Origin: Pseudarthrobacter enclensis
GTDB lineage: Bacteria; Actinomycetota; Actinomycetes; Actinomycetales; Micrococcaceae
Direction: 5' to 3'
NCBI RefSeq assembly: GCF_030811655.1
Contig: NZ_JAUSRE010000011.1
Coordinates: forward strand, 1 to 64,000
Length of the DNA: 64,000 nt
Position numbers and translations under genes: made by a program. A model generated the notes under the pieces. The model was not told the DNA's origin. It did not search any database and was given only the letters and a program-made list of their open reading frames with translations. Below are positions 25,053-34,143 of the stretch, in pieces (positions within the stretch are counted from its first letter, which is position 1; each line of letters opens with the position of its first letter).

Positions 25053-26363
25053 CTACTGCGCTGCGTAAAGCGTCTTGGCCTGGGCCTCAAGGTTCTTGAC
25101 GTCCACGCTGCCGTCCTTGATGAAGCTCTGCAGGGCGGGGATCATCACGTTGTTGGCCATGGCCGGCAACGCGTCGCGGTCAAAGAACTGGCTGATGTAC
25201 TTGGCGTTCTTGATGGTGTCCGCGCACTTCTTGTTGAGTGGCGTGAACTTTGAGGTGTCCGCACCATTTGCGGTTGCGATATTCGAGTTGTCCACCTTGG
25301 CGTAGGCGTCCTGGGCCTCGGGTGTGCCGAGGAACGCCAGGAAGTCCCGCGCCGCCTTGTTGTCGCCGCCCTTCTTGGACAGCAGCAGGCCGTCGATGGG
25401 GGCTTCGACCGCATCGCGGCCTTCCATGGCAATTTCAGGGAAGGCAAAGAAATCGATGTCGGCGAGGACCGTGGGGTCGGTGAACTGCTGGGTGACGAAG
25501 GAACCAAGGAGGTACATGCCGGTCTTCTTCGCTTCCAGTGCCTTTGCCGCGTCCTGCCAGGTCTGGCCGAGTGCCGCCGGATCCTGGAACGGAAGGAGCG
25601 CCTTCCAGGTGTCAAAAACGGTGCTTACCTTCTGCTGGTCCCAGGATTCCTTGTGGGCGCAAAGGTCCACGTGGAACTGGTAGCCGTTGAGCCGCATGTT
25701 CAGGTAGTCGAAGGTGCCCATGGCGGGCCACCCGTCCTTGTCGGCGAATCCGATGGGGATGATGCCGTCGGCCTTCATTTTAGTGGCGAGCGTCTTCAGC
25801 GCGTCGAAGGTTGCCGGAACCTCATAGCCTTTTTCGGCCCAGAGGCTCTTCCGGTAGAAGAACCCCCACGGGTAGTTGTAGTTGGGAACGAAGTACATCT
25901 TCCCGTCGGGGCCGGTGGAGGCCTTCTTCAGCGCATCGGAGAAATTGCCGCCGATGGTCTGCCACACGTCGTCAATGGGGGCCAGGAGCCCCTTGCCGGC
26001 GTAGTACTGCATCCGGTAGCCGGCAAACCACGTGAAGGCATCGTCCGGTGAGCCCTGCAGGTAGGAGTTGATCTTGTTCTGGAAATCGTTGTGGGGGACA
26101 ACGTTGGTGGTGACCGTCTTGCCGGTTTTGGCGGTGAAGGCGTCGGTGACGGCCTGGTAGGCCCGCTTGGGGACGTCGTCCGAGGCCCCCGAACCGAAAG
26201 TCAGGCCGGACGATGCCGAACCCGTGGCCGAGGGGCCGCTGCCGCCCGTGCAGGCCGCCAGGAACGGGATGCCGGCAAGGCCTGCTGCCCCCACACCGAC
26301 GGTCTTGAGGATGGTCCGCCTGCTGGGCAATGCCGTGGCCGACGCATCGAACTTTGAAGGCAT
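25053..26363 (-). CDS. Sugar-binding lipoprotein of ABC importer
   Basis: A 436-residue extracellular solute-binding protein of family 1. The N-terminus has a twin-arginine-like SRRTILKTVG and a lipobox FLAAC-TGGSG, so it is exported and lipid-anchored at the membrane. The mature part has the usual features of the maltose-binding class, such as FPEIAMEGRDAVEAPIDGLL and AARDFLAFLGTPEAQDAYAK. The ATG at 26361-26363 has GGGAGA just upstream. It is the first gene of the galactoside operon, and its leader carries a putative DeoR operator. Confidence 0.92.
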   Translation of the reverse strand: MPSKFDASATALPSRRTILKTVGVGAAGLAGIPFLAACTGGSGPSATGSASSGLTFGSGASDDVPKRAYQAVTDAFTAKTGKTVTTNVVPHNDFQNKINSYLQGSPDDAFTWFAGYRMQYYAGKGLLAPIDDVWQTIGGNFSDALKKASTGPDGKMYFVPNYNYPWGFFYRKSLWAEKGYEVPATFDALKTLATKMKADGIIPIGFADKDGWPAMGTFDYLNMRLNGYQFHVDLCAHKESWDQQKVSTVFDTWKALLPFQDPAALGQTWQDAAKALEAKKTGMYLLGSFVTQQFTDPTVLADIDFFAFPEIAMEGRDAVEAPIDGLLLSKKGGDNKAARDFLAFLGTPEAQDAYAKVDNSNIATANGADTSKFTPLNKKCADTIKNAKYISQFFDRDALPAMANNVMIPALQSFIKDGSVDVKNLEAQAKTLYAAQ

Positions 26364-26422
26364 GTTCTCTCCCTTGAAAAAATAGCCGCGTGTGAGACAC
26401 CTCACATGGAATGACTATAACC

Positions 26423-26434
26423 TCGCAAAAGCGA
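26423..26434. promoter_or_regulatory. Putative DeoR operator before the galactoside operon
   Basis: TCGC-AAAA-GCGA is a perfect inverted repeat of the kind bound by DeoR/GlpR proteins. It lies 60 bp upstream of the solute-binding gene. It is adjacent to ACTATA (26414-26419), which reads TATAGT on the operon's strand, a plausible -10. Binding there would block transcription. The regulator is encoded within the same operon. Confidence 0.6.
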
Positions 26435-26495
26435 ACATGGAAGAACGTCAAGTAACATTTCTGACATCAAATTTTTTGAATCGTCACAAACAAAG

Positions 26496-26537
26496 TTGGC
26501 GCCGCCTTCCCCGTGATCACGGGTCAAGCGGCGCCAA
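26496..26537 (-). terminator. Two-tier palindrome downstream of acs
   Basis: TTGGCGCCGC (26496-26505) pairs with GCGGCGCCAA (26528-26537), and a perfect inner palindrome CCCGTGATCACGGG (26510-26523) lies between. It begins 33 bp past the acs stop on the minus strand, so it probably terminates acs, although the following T-run is broken. It also insulates the galactoside promoter. Confidence 0.7.
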
Positions 26538-26569
26538 TTAGGGCCCGATGGCGGAATACTAAGCCGATG

Positions 26570-28591
26570 TTACTTTCTGAGCGACTGTGCTATTTCCTGC
26601 ATGATCGTGGGGTCGGACAGGGTAGTGGCGTCGCCCGGATCCCGGCCTTCGGCGACGTCCTTGAGGAGGCGGCGCATGATCTTGCCGGACCGGGTCTTGG
26701 GCAGTTCAGGCACCACCAGGATGTTCTTGGGTTTGGCGATAGGCCCGATTTCCTTGCCCACGTGGTTGCGCAGTTCCTGCACCGTTTCGTCGCCGTTGTT
26801 TGCGGCATCGCCCCGGAGGATGACGAAGGCGACGACGGCCTGGCCGGTGGTTTCGTCCGTGGCGCCCACGACGGCGGCCTCCGCCACTGCCGGGTGGCTC
26901 ACCAGGGCGGATTCGATCTCAGTGGTGGAGAGGCGGTGCCCGGAGACGTTCATGACGTCATCCACCCGGCCGAGCAGCCAGATGTCGCCGTCCTCGTCCT
27001 TCTTGGCGCCGTCCCCGGCGAAGTACATGTTCTCGAACCGGGACCAGTAGGTGTCCTTGAACCGCTCGGGGTCGCCCCAGATGCCGCGGAGCATGGAGGG
27101 CCAGGGCTCGCGGATCACCAGGAAGCCGCCGTGGCCGTTGGGGACCGATTCACCCATCTCGTCCACCACGTCCACGGCGATGCCGGGCAGCGGCACCTGC
27201 GCCGAGCCGGGCTTGGTGGCGGTGACGCCGGGCAGGGGGGCGATCATCTGGGCGCCGGTTTCGGTCTGCCACCAGGTGTCAACGATGGGGGCCTTGTCCC
27301 CGCCGATGACCTTGCGGTACCACATCCAGGCTTCGGGGTTGATCGGCTCGCCGACCGAGCCCAGCACGCGGAGCGAGGTGAGATCGTACTTGGCCGGGAT
27401 GTCCGAGCCCCACTTCATGAAGGTGCGGATGGCGGTGGGGGCCGTGTACAGGATGGAGACCTTGTACTTCTCCACAATCTCCCACCAGCGGCCCTGGTGC
27501 GGGGAGTCCGGGGTGCCTTCGTACATCACCTGCGTGGCGCCGTTGATGAGTGGCGCATAGGTGACGTAGGAGTGGCCGGTGACCCAGCCGACGTCGGCCG
27601 TGCACCAGTACACGTCCGTTTCCGGGTGCAGGTCGAAGACTGCCCGGTGGGTGTAGGCGGTCTGGGTGAGGTAGCCGCCGGTGGTGTGCAGGATGCCCTT
27701 GGGCTTCCCGGTGGTGCCGGAGGTGTAGAGGATGTAGAGCGGGTGCTCGGAATCGTGGCCCACCGCGGTGTGCTCGGCCGATGCCGTGCCCACCGTGTCA
27801 GCCCACCAGTGGTCCCGGCCCTCCTGCCATGCCACGTCCTGTCCGTTGCGCTTGACCACCACGACGTTCTGCACGGTGTGGCCGTCGTGGGCAAGCGCGT
27901 CGTCGACAGCGGGCTTAAGGGGGCTTGGCTTGCCACGGCGGTAGGTGCCGTCGGCGGTGACCACCAGCTTGGCCTCCGCGTCGTCGATGCGCGAACGCAG
28001 GGCTTCTGCGGAGAACCCGCCGAACACCACGGAGTGGACCGCGCCGATGCGGGCGCAGGCCAGCATGGTGATGACGGCCTCGGGGATCATGGGCAGGTAT
28101 ACGGCTACGCGGTCGCCCTTGGCGACGCCCAGGGATTCGAAGGCGTTGGCGGCCTTCTTCACCTCCGTGGTCAATTCCGCGTACGTGTAGGTCCGGGTGT
28201 CGCCTGGCTCGCCCTCGAAGTAGATGGCGACGCGGTCCCCGTTGCCGGCCTCAACGTGCCGGTCCAGGGCGTTGTAGGCGGCGTTGAGCTCACCGCCCAC
28301 GAACCACTTGGCGAACGGCGGATCGGACCAGTCCAGGGCCTGCGTGAAGTCCTTGCTCCAGGTCAGCAGCTCCCGGGCCTTCTTGGCCCAAAAGGCCGGG
28401 CGGTCGGCATTGGCTTCCCCATACTCTGCTTCGGTGACAACCGCGTTGGCCGCGAATTCGGGGCTGGGCGGGAAGGCACGTGTCTCGTGCAGGAGGTTCG
28501 CAAAGGCGTCGCCCTGATGGCCTTGCTGATCTGCGGCCTGGGCGGAAGCGGACGGAACGGTGGCCGTGGAGCTGGGAGTGTCCTGGGACAT
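26570..28591 (-). CDS. acs: Acetate-CoA ligase (acetyl-CoA synthetase)
   Basis: A 673-residue AMP-forming synthetase converting acetate, ATP and CoA to acetyl-CoA. The phosphate loop is [11 protein letters not shown], with [10 protein letters not shown] and [22 protein letters not shown] as further adenylation motifs. Near the C-terminus the conserved [10 protein letters not shown] carries Lys637, the site acetylated by Pat-type enzymes in this family. The ATG at 28589-28591 is preferred because GAGG lies 5 bases upstream; an ATG six codons earlier has no such site. It is a single leftward gene with its own upstream region. Confidence 0.95.
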   Translation of the reverse strand: MSQDTPSSTATVPSASAQAADQQGHQGDAFANLLHETRAFPPSPEFAANAVVTEAEYGEANADRPAFWAKKARELLTWSKDFTQALDWSDPPFAKWFVGGELNAAYNALDRHVEAGNGDRVAIYFEGEPGDTRTYTYAELTTEVKKAANAFESLGVAKGDRVAVYLPMIPEAVITMLACARIGAVHSVVFGGFSAEALRSRIDDAEAKLVVTADGTYRRGKPSPLKPAVDDALAHDGHTVQNVVVVKRNGQDVAWQEGRDHWWADTVGTASAEHTAVGHDSEHPLYILYTSGTTGKPKGILHTTGGYLTQTAYTHRAVFDLHPETDVYWCTADVGWVTGHSYVTYAPLINGATQVMYEGTPDSPHQGRWWEIVEKYKVSILYTAPTAIRTFMKWGSDIPAKYDLTSLRVLGSVGEPINPEAWMWYRKVIGGDKAPIVDTWWQTETGAQMIAPLPGVTATKPGSAQVPLPGIAVDVVDEMGESVPNGHGGFLVIREPWPSMLRGIWGDPERFKDTYWSRFENMYFAGDGAKKDEDGDIWLLGRVDDVMNVSGHRLSTTEIESALVSHPAVAEAAVVGATDETTGQAVVAFVILRGDAANNGDETVQELRNHVGKEIGPIAKPKNILVVPELPKTRSGKIMRRLLKDVAEGRDPGDATTLSDPTIMQEIAQSLRK

Positions 28592-28997
28592 GTGAACCTC
28601 ATCATTCATAGATCTTTGCTGCGCGGGACGCCGCCGCGGCAGGACCCGCCGCTTGCACGGCGCCGGGCTCCAGCCGGGGCGGACGAACCGCAAAGAGCTG
28701 TTCCGCAACCAAGCCTAATGCTTGCCGCGCGCCTCTGTGCGCCGCGTCACAAATGCACCAGCGAGCGGCATTTTTTAAGCGGTGAATGGCGTCTTGATGA
28801 TGCCGCCGCCGGCCCCCGCGGCCTGTGCCAGGTAGTGATCAGCTTGGCTGTTGACTAGGCTGAGATGGAATTGTGACTTCACTTGGGACCGCTCCGGCAG
28901 CAGGCGAACAGTGCCTCGCCGGGTCCGGACCGCTTGTCAAGACGGCACAGTCTTCGGGTCCCGACAGGCCCGGTGCCGCCACGCTAAGGAGAGCAGA
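28592..28997. other. 406-bp intergenic region between acs and a membrane protein gene
   Basis: This gap separates two divergent genes and must hold both promoters. I see a short A/T stretch (CATTTTTTAAG near 28770), a TTGACT at 28851 without a good -10, and AAGGAGAG at 28986-28993 serving the rightward gene. No open reading frame or structured RNA stood out. Confidence 0.5.
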
Positions 28998-30443
28998 ATG
29001 AACCAGCAGAGCTTTGGGCAGCGATCGGGCCCGCAAACCGGGGCGGAGGCCGGTGGCCGCGGACCCGCCGCCGGGGGATCGGCACCGGCTGCCGCCGGCA
29101 CCGCAGCCAAGGGACAGGCTGCAGGGCAGAAGGCTGGCTCCGGAAAGCTCGACCCCAACGCCAACCAGGCCGTCCTCGGCCCGTTCACGGTCCGGGACCT
29201 TGCCGTCTTCGCCGGCACCCTGATCCTGTTTGTCGCTTCACTGCTGCCCCTGTTCGGTGCCAGGTACAACCTGTGGAACCTGAACAACCTGTTCTTCCTC
29301 GGACTGGGCATCATCCTGCCGCTGATCGCGAGTGCCCTTTTCGCCGCACGCCGCTTGGCACCCGCCACCAAAATCCGTGTGGGTTCGCTCTCGATCGACC
29401 AGTTCGCCTCCGTGGTGGCGTCCTTTGCGCTGGCCTTCTTCTTCCTTTCGGTGGCAGGAGCTTACGTGGCCAGCCTGCTCGTGGGCCTCGTAGGGTCCGT
29501 GGTCCTGTTCGCCGCCACGGTGCTGGGCCGTTTCCTGCCCTACCTGTCCGGCGACTTCAAGGACCGACCGGAAGCGCCGGCGCACCTCGTGGCCCGGGAA
29601 GCTGCGGTCCCCACCCGGAAGCCGCGGGCCCCCAAAGCGCCCAAGCCCGAATCCGGCTCCAACCAGTCAAAGGGTGGCTTCAAGGGCCCCGGTATCTTCG
29701 GGGGTGCCGGTGCCGGGTCCTCAGCCGTCCAGCCTGGAACTCCTGGACCTGGCCCTGAGCGCGACGGGTCCGCCCACATGCCCGCCACCGCAGCAGTGCC
29801 CGTAACCACCGCGGGGGCTGCCGGCGCTGCAACCGGCGCCGCCGGCAGCCATGCCCCGGCGGCCGAACCCGGGGCAGCAGCAGGCCACGCAACCGCGCAG
29901 CCGCCCACCCCGGCTTCGCCTGCGGCACCTTCGCCTGCGGAAGCTTCGCCCACCGCAGGCGCCCCCGCGCCGGCTGCCGCATCGCCCGTGTCAACCGCAC
30001 CCGAAGTCTCCGACCGGACACCCGACGTGGATGCCGGACCGCCCACCCAGGCAGCCGACGTCGTCCGCCCTGCTTCCGCACCCGCTGTGGAGGAGACCCG
30101 GCACGGGGACGTCCCGGCAGGCAACGCTCCGCAGCCGGCGTGGGAGCCGCCCGCTGCCACCGCCGTCCACCAGCAGGTCCGTGCAGATCAGCCCATCGGT
30201 GCAACAGTGGACCCGGCCGGACGGAACGACGATACTGATGGCCATCCAACCCACGAGGCCTTTTGGTTCGCCGTCGCACAGCACCGCACCGCGTTCGATC
30301 CCCGCACCGGCGCGCCTGCTTTCGTGATCGAACCCGGCGGGTGGGTGCTGGCGCTTGAAGACCGGGGCCATGAATTCCTGGTCCAGCACACTGACGGACG
30401 GCTGGGCGTCCTGCGCGACCTCAGTAACATCGAGCGCGGCTGA
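28998..30443 (+). CDS. Ala/Pro-rich membrane protein of unknown function
   Basis: A 481-residue protein I do not recognise. Residues 1-60 are Gly/Ala-rich, then four hydrophobic helices span roughly 68-190, including [20 protein letters not shown]. About 200 residues of Pro/Ala/Thr-rich, probably disordered sequence follow, with repeated PAxASP-like units. It ends in a compact conserved-looking domain ([47 protein letters not shown]). That layout suggests a membrane anchor with a cytoplasmic tail module. AAGGAGAG upstream fixes the ATG at 28998. The nth gene starts 4 bases after its stop, so they are probably cotranscribed. Confidence 0.82.
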   Translation: MNQQSFGQRSGPQTGAEAGGRGPAAGGSAPAAAGTAAKGQAAGQKAGSGKLDPNANQAVLGPFTVRDLAVFAGTLILFVASLLPLFGARYNLWNLNNLFFLGLGIILPLIASALFAARRLAPATKIRVGSLSIDQFASVVASFALAFFFLSVAGAYVASLLVGLVGSVVLFAATVLGRFLPYLSGDFKDRPEAPAHLVAREAAVPTRKPRAPKAPKPESGSNQSKGGFKGPGIFGGAGAGSSAVQPGTPGPGPERDGSAHMPATAAVPVTTAGAAGAATGAAGSHAPAAEPGAAAGHATAQPPTPASPAAPSPAEASPTAGAPAPAAASPVSTAPEVSDRTPDVDAGPPTQAADVVRPASAPAVEETRHGDVPAGNAPQPAWEPPAATAVHQQVRADQPIGATVDPAGRNDDTDGHPTHEAFWFAVAQHRTAFDPRTGAPAFVIEPGGWVLALEDRGHEFLVQHTDGRLGVLRDLSNIERG

Positions 30444-30447
30444 CGCC

Positions 30448-31281
30448 GTGGCCGGGGTCCGCTCCAAAGCCGGCCAGGCCGCCGGGATGCCGGTGGTCTC
30501 GTCGGAGTCAGTCCTCGCCCTGAAGCGGCGCGCACGGCGCATCCACCGGGCCCTGGCCGAAAAATACCCCTACGCCCATGCGGAACTGGATTTCCGCAAT
30601 CCGTTCGAGCTGCTTGTGGCCACCGTCCTGTCGGCACAAACCACTGACGTCACCGTCAACCAGGTCACCAAGGTGCTGTTTGCGCGCTGGCCCAACGCGC
30701 GCTCGCTGGCCGAGGCGGACCCCGCCGAGCTTGAGACCATCCTCAAGCCCACGGGATTCTTCCGCGCAAAATCACGGAACGTCCTTGCGCTGTGCACCCG
30801 CCTGGTGGACGGCTTTGACGGTGAGGTCCCCGGCCGGATGGAGGACCTGGTCACGCTGCCCGGCGTCGGCCGCAAAACGGCCAACGTGGTGCTGGCCAAC
30901 GCCTTTGGCATCCCGGGCATCTCCGTGGACACGCATTTCGCCAGGCTGGCCCAACGGTTTGGATGGACGCAGTCCGGGGATCCCGTGCAGATCGAACAGG
31001 ACGTGGCAGAGCTGTTCGAGCGCAAAGACTGGACCATGCTGTCCCACCGCGTGATCTTCCACGGCCGCCGCGTCTGCCACGCCCGCAAGCCTGCCTGCGG
31101 TGCCTGCCCCGTTGCAACGTGGTGCCCCAGCTACGGCCTGGGGGAGACCGACCCCGTCAAAGCCGCCAAACTCCTCAAATACGAGCTTGCCCCCGGCAGC
31201 GAGGAACTGCTTGACCAGTACCTCGCTGAACAGCACAGGGCTGCCCAGATCAGGATGGCTTCGCAAAAGAGGGTTCCATGA
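30448..31281 (+). CDS. nth: Endonuclease III (DNA glycosylase/AP lyase)
   Basis: A base-excision-repair enzyme of about 277 residues that removes oxidised pyrimidines. The helix-hairpin-helix motif [18 protein letters not shown] contains the catalytic Lys, and [11 protein letters not shown] holds the catalytic Asp. The C-terminal [4Fe-4S] cluster motif is complete as C-x6-C-x2-C-x5-C in [17 protein letters not shown]. The GTG at 30448 is used; an ATG at 30487 would shorten it by 13 residues, and neither has a clear ribosome-binding site. Its stop overlaps the next Nudix start by four bases. Confidence 0.94.
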   Translation: MAGVRSKAGQAAGMPVVSSESVLALKRRARRIHRALAEKYPYAHAELDFRNPFELLVATVLSAQTTDVTVNQVTKVLFARWPNARSLAEADPAELETILKPTGFFRAKSRNVLALCTRLVDGFDGEVPGRMEDLVTLPGVGRKTANVVLANAFGIPGISVDTHFARLAQRFGWTQSGDPVQIEQDVAELFERKDWTMLSHRVIFHGRRVCHARKPACGACPVATWCPSYGLGETDPVKAAKLLKYELAPGSEELLDQYLAEQHRAAQIRMASQKRVP

Positions 31282-31955
31282 GCGCACGCCACGACCTGGC
31301 GGAGCTGGTCCGGCGGGCGGAATCCGGAAGGGCCGGCCCACCGGACCCGCGGTGGGCCGCACTCACTGTGGATGCTGCACGTGCCCGGAGGGCCGCCGTC
31401 CTGATGCTCTTCGGCATACTCGATGACGTCCCTGCTGAATCGGACAAACCGCTGGCGCCCGCAGACCTCGACGTGCTGCTCCTGGAGCGCGCGCACACTC
31501 TGGGGTCGCACCCGGGGCAGGTGGCGTTCCCCGGCGGCACCATCGACAGGGGCGAAACGCCCGTCGCGGCGGCGCTCCGGGAAGCCGAGGAGGAAACCGG
31601 GCTGGACTCGGAGGGCGTGGAGGTACTGGGCACGCTGCAGGACCTCGGACTGGCGCACAGCAACTTCCTGGTGACCCCGGTCCTGGGCTGGTGGCATTCC
31701 CCGTCGCCGGTCCGGGTGGTGGACTACGCCGAATCCTCACAGGTGTTCCGCATCCCGGTCCGGGACTTGCTGGACCCGGACAACCGGGTGATGGCCACCG
31801 TGCACCGGGCAGGCCGCACCTTCGACAGTCCTGCCTTCACCGTCAACGGGGTGGTGGTGTGGGGATTCACCGGGATAGTGCTGAGCGGCCTGTTCGACCA
31901 GCTCGGCTGGTCTGTCCCGTGGGACCGGAACCGGCTGCATCCCATCGGGGCCTAG
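31278..31955 (+). CDS. Nudix hydrolase, CoA pyrophosphatase type
   Basis: A 225-residue hydrolase of the NudL/Nudt7 type, expected to cleave CoA or acyl-CoA at the pyrophosphate. The CoA-specific segment [18 protein letters not shown] directly precedes a complete Nudix box (GX5EX7REXXEEXG, seen as [11 protein letters not shown]). A Leu/Ala-rich N-terminal region (residues 1-45) and [15 protein letters not shown] precede it. It is translationally coupled to nth through an ATGA overlap. The same nth-Nudix association occurs in mycobacteria. It converges with a small DUF1508 gene. Confidence 0.9.
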   Translation: MSARHDLAELVRRAESGRAGPPDPRWAALTVDAARARRAAVLMLFGILDDVPAESDKPLAPADLDVLLLERAHTLGSHPGQVAFPGGTIDRGETPVAAALREAEEETGLDSEGVEVLGTLQDLGLAHSNFLVTPVLGWWHSPSPVRVVDYAESSQVFRIPVRDLLDPDNRVMATVHRAGRTFDSPAFTVNGVVVWGFTGIVLSGLFDQLGWSVPWDRNRLHPIGA

Positions 31956-31958
31956 GTA

Positions 31959-32147
31959 TCAGGCCTGCTGGCGCAAGTCCACCACGATGCCGGTAGCCGC
32001 GTTTTCGCGCATGGCCCTGATGCCGTCGCGGAGGTGGTTCAGGGACTTGAAGGTTGGCGAAACCGCAACAGTGTTGCCCTCGGAGTCGGTGAGCCGCAGC
32101 CGGTACGATTCATCGCCTGCACGGTGGATTTCAAATCTTCCCGCCAT
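31959..32147 (-). CDS. DUF1508 (YegP-like) small protein
   Basis: A 62-residue protein consisting of one YegP/DUF1508 repeat: GRFEIHRAGDESYRLRLTD, EGNTVAVSP and FKSLNHLRDGIRAMRENA, ending in VVDLRQQA. The family is widespread, small and without a defined biochemical role. It stands alone on the minus strand, 3 bp from the convergent Nudix stop, and is downstream of the polymerase gene, with about 160 bp between them. The next 159 bp to 32306 hold no gene. Confidence 0.82.
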   Translation of the reverse strand: MAGRFEIHRAGDESYRLRLTDSEGNTVAVSPTFKSLNHLRDGIRAMRENAATGIVVDLRQQA

Positions 32148-32306
32148 GGACGGGGACCTCCCTGGATATGCGTCATTGCATCAGTGTGGACCGGTCTGCT
32201 TCAGTCGCCGCCTTTGACTGTAACGTCCGTCACCGGGCCCGTATAGCTACCACCGGGTAGGTTACTTTGCGTCTCGTGAATCCGGCAGCAGCCCCATCTG
32301 ACCCTG

Positions 32307-34043
32307 CTATTTGGCCAGGTCATAGGAGTCGACGACGGCGAGGCTGACCGGGAACTCCACGGGGATGGGGCCGAACAGGAGCTCCTTGGCAGCTTTGGCT
32401 GATTCTTCGATAGCCCTGATGCAGGGGTCCACGCTCGCCGACGGCGCATGCACCATCACCTCGTCGTGCAGGAAGAAGACCAGTTCAGGCCGCACACCTG
32501 CGTTGGAGCCCCCGGCAGCTGTCGTTTGGAAGGTGCGCAGCCGCCGTCGTAATTCTGCAAGCCAGCACGCCGCCCAGTCCGCCGCCGAGCCCTGGACCAC
32601 GAAGTTACGCGTGAAGCGGCCCCGCGACCGGGCGATCGACTCGGCCCGCCGCTGCTCCTCGGCCGTGGCCGACCGCTGGCTTTGGAACCAGCGCTCCGAC
32701 GGGGGAGGGCTGCTGCGGCCCAGCCTCGAGGTGACCGTTTGGCCTGCTTCGCCCGCCCGTGCCGCCCGCTCCACGAAGTCGACGGCGCGTGGATAGGTGC
32801 GGGCCAGCTGCGGCATCAGCCGGCCCGCTTCCCCGGACGTGGCCCCGTACATGGCTCCCAGCAGGGCCATTTTCGCTTTGGCCCGGTCCCCGCCGAAACC
32901 CTTGGCCGCGATCCCGGCGTAGAGGTCCTGGTCCCGGGCCGCCTCCGCCATGGTGGAATCCTTCGCGAGGGCCGCCAGGACGCGCGGTTCAAGCTGGGAT
33001 GCGTCGGCGACGATGAGCTTGTGGCCGGGATCGGCGTGCACGGCACCGCGGACCTGCCGCGGAATCTGCAGGGCACCGCCGCCGCGCGATGCCCAGCGCC
33101 CTGACACCACTCCACCCACCACGTACTCGGGGCGGAACCGGCCGCCGTCCACCCAGGCGTCAAGCCAGGACCAGCCGTTGGCCGTGTGCAACCGGGAGAG
33201 CTTCTTGTACTCGAGAAGCGGCTCGATGGCCGGGTGGCTGGACTCCCTCAGCTCCCACTTGCGGGTGCTCTTCACCTCGATCCCGTTGCGGTGCAGGGCC
33301 CGCATCAGGTCCTGTGGCGAATCCGGGTTGAGTCCGGGGGCGTTAAGCAGGGAACGCAGCTCCGCGGCAAGGGCTTCGAGCTTTTGCGGACGCTGGCCGG
33401 CAGGCGGCCGCGGTCCCAGGTGATCGGCCAGTATCTTTTCGTGCAGGTCCTCGCGCCACGGGACGCCTGCGTGCTGCATCTCCGCTGCCACCATCGCGGC
33501 CGCAGACTCCGCCGCCAGCAGCAGCTGCAGCCGGTTCCGTCGGTTTTCCGCCGTGTCCACGGCAGCCACGGCGGCCTGCTGGGCGGCATATTCGCCCCGG
33601 AGGTCCGCCAGGGACCAGCCAGGCGCGGTCCCGGCGGAGGGGGCGTCGAACAGTGCGCCCTGGTCTGCCGGGGGACGCGGCGGCAGCAGCGCTTTGGGGG
33701 GAAGCGCCGGGTCCTCCACGGGCACCCGCTCGCTGTTCAGGGCGTACTCCGTGTGGGCGCTGAACTGTGAAAACGCCAGGATGTTGCCGCAGAGGCTGAC
33801 GTCGTAGCACCGCTCCACCTCCACCCCGGAGGCGAGCAGCCGGGGGTACCAGTCCTGCGTGCGGCGCCAGATCCAGCGCGGCGGCTGGCCGCCGGGGCGC
33901 TGGGCTTCCATTTCGCGGACGACGGCGGCAAGGTCGCTCAGTGCCACCACTTTGGGTTCGGAGTTGGCTGGCTGGGTGCTGCCCGCCTGGGTCAGTTCCT
34001 GGATGGCCGCGCCGCGGGGGTGGGCGGCGAGCAGCAGGTACAT
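32307..34043 (-). CDS. Bifunctional 3'-5' exonuclease/DNA polymerase (family A)
   Basis: A 578-residue PolA-like protein lacking the 5' nuclease. The polymerase domain has motif A (VADASQLEPRVLAALA), a motif B-like KAKMALLGAMYGATSG and motif C (FFLHDEVMVH), so catalytic Asp residues are present. The N-terminal 200 residues take the place of the proofreading exonuclease, but I cannot find its DxE motif, so that activity is probably lost. The ATG at 34041-34043 (MYLLLAAHPRG) is chosen because upstream sequence overlaps the divergent pilus operon. It is an accessory polymerase beside the main PolI; its repair role is inferred. Confidence 0.88.
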   Translation of the reverse strand: MYLLLAAHPRGAAIQELTQAGSTQPANSEPKVVALSDLAAVVREMEAQRPGGQPPRWIWRRTQDWYPRLLASGVEVERCYDVSLCGNILAFSQFSAHTEYALNSERVPVEDPALPPKALLPPRPPADQGALFDAPSAGTAPGWSLADLRGEYAAQQAAVAAVDTAENRRNRLQLLLAAESAAAMVAAEMQHAGVPWREDLHEKILADHLGPRPPAGQRPQKLEALAAELRSLLNAPGLNPDSPQDLMRALHRNGIEVKSTRKWELRESSHPAIEPLLEYKKLSRLHTANGWSWLDAWVDGGRFRPEYVVGGVVSGRWASRGGGALQIPRQVRGAVHADPGHKLIVADASQLEPRVLAALAKDSTMAEAARDQDLYAGIAAKGFGGDRAKAKMALLGAMYGATSGEAGRLMPQLARTYPRAVDFVERAARAGEAGQTVTSRLGRSSPPPSERWFQSQRSATAEEQRRAESIARSRGRFTRNFVVQGSAADWAACWLAELRRRLRTFQTTAAGGSNAGVRPELVFFLHDEVMVHAPSASVDPCIRAIEESAKAAKELLFGPIPVEFPVSLAVVDSYDLAK

Positions 34044-34143
34044 CCTCCCATTCTGCCCTGTCCGGGGAGCGTCCGGATCCGGGTTGTCCACATAAGGGAT
34101 GTGCTCCCTTATCTGCGTTCCGCCCCCGCGGCAGAGTGGCTCC

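Noticed and set aside
28851-28856. TTGACT as a -35 box
   Set aside because: No TAnnnT-like -10 is found at 16-19 bp.
26513-28858. Rightward open frame of 781 codons opposite acs
   Set aside because: It is the mirror of a gene with full acetyl-CoA synthetase motifs; it has no recognisable domains, and open antisense frames are common at this GC content.
28873-28882. GTGA-CT-TCAC as a GlxR/Crp box before the membrane protein gene
   Set aside because: The half sites have only 2 bases between them, whereas Crp-type boxes need 6; a chance short palindrome.
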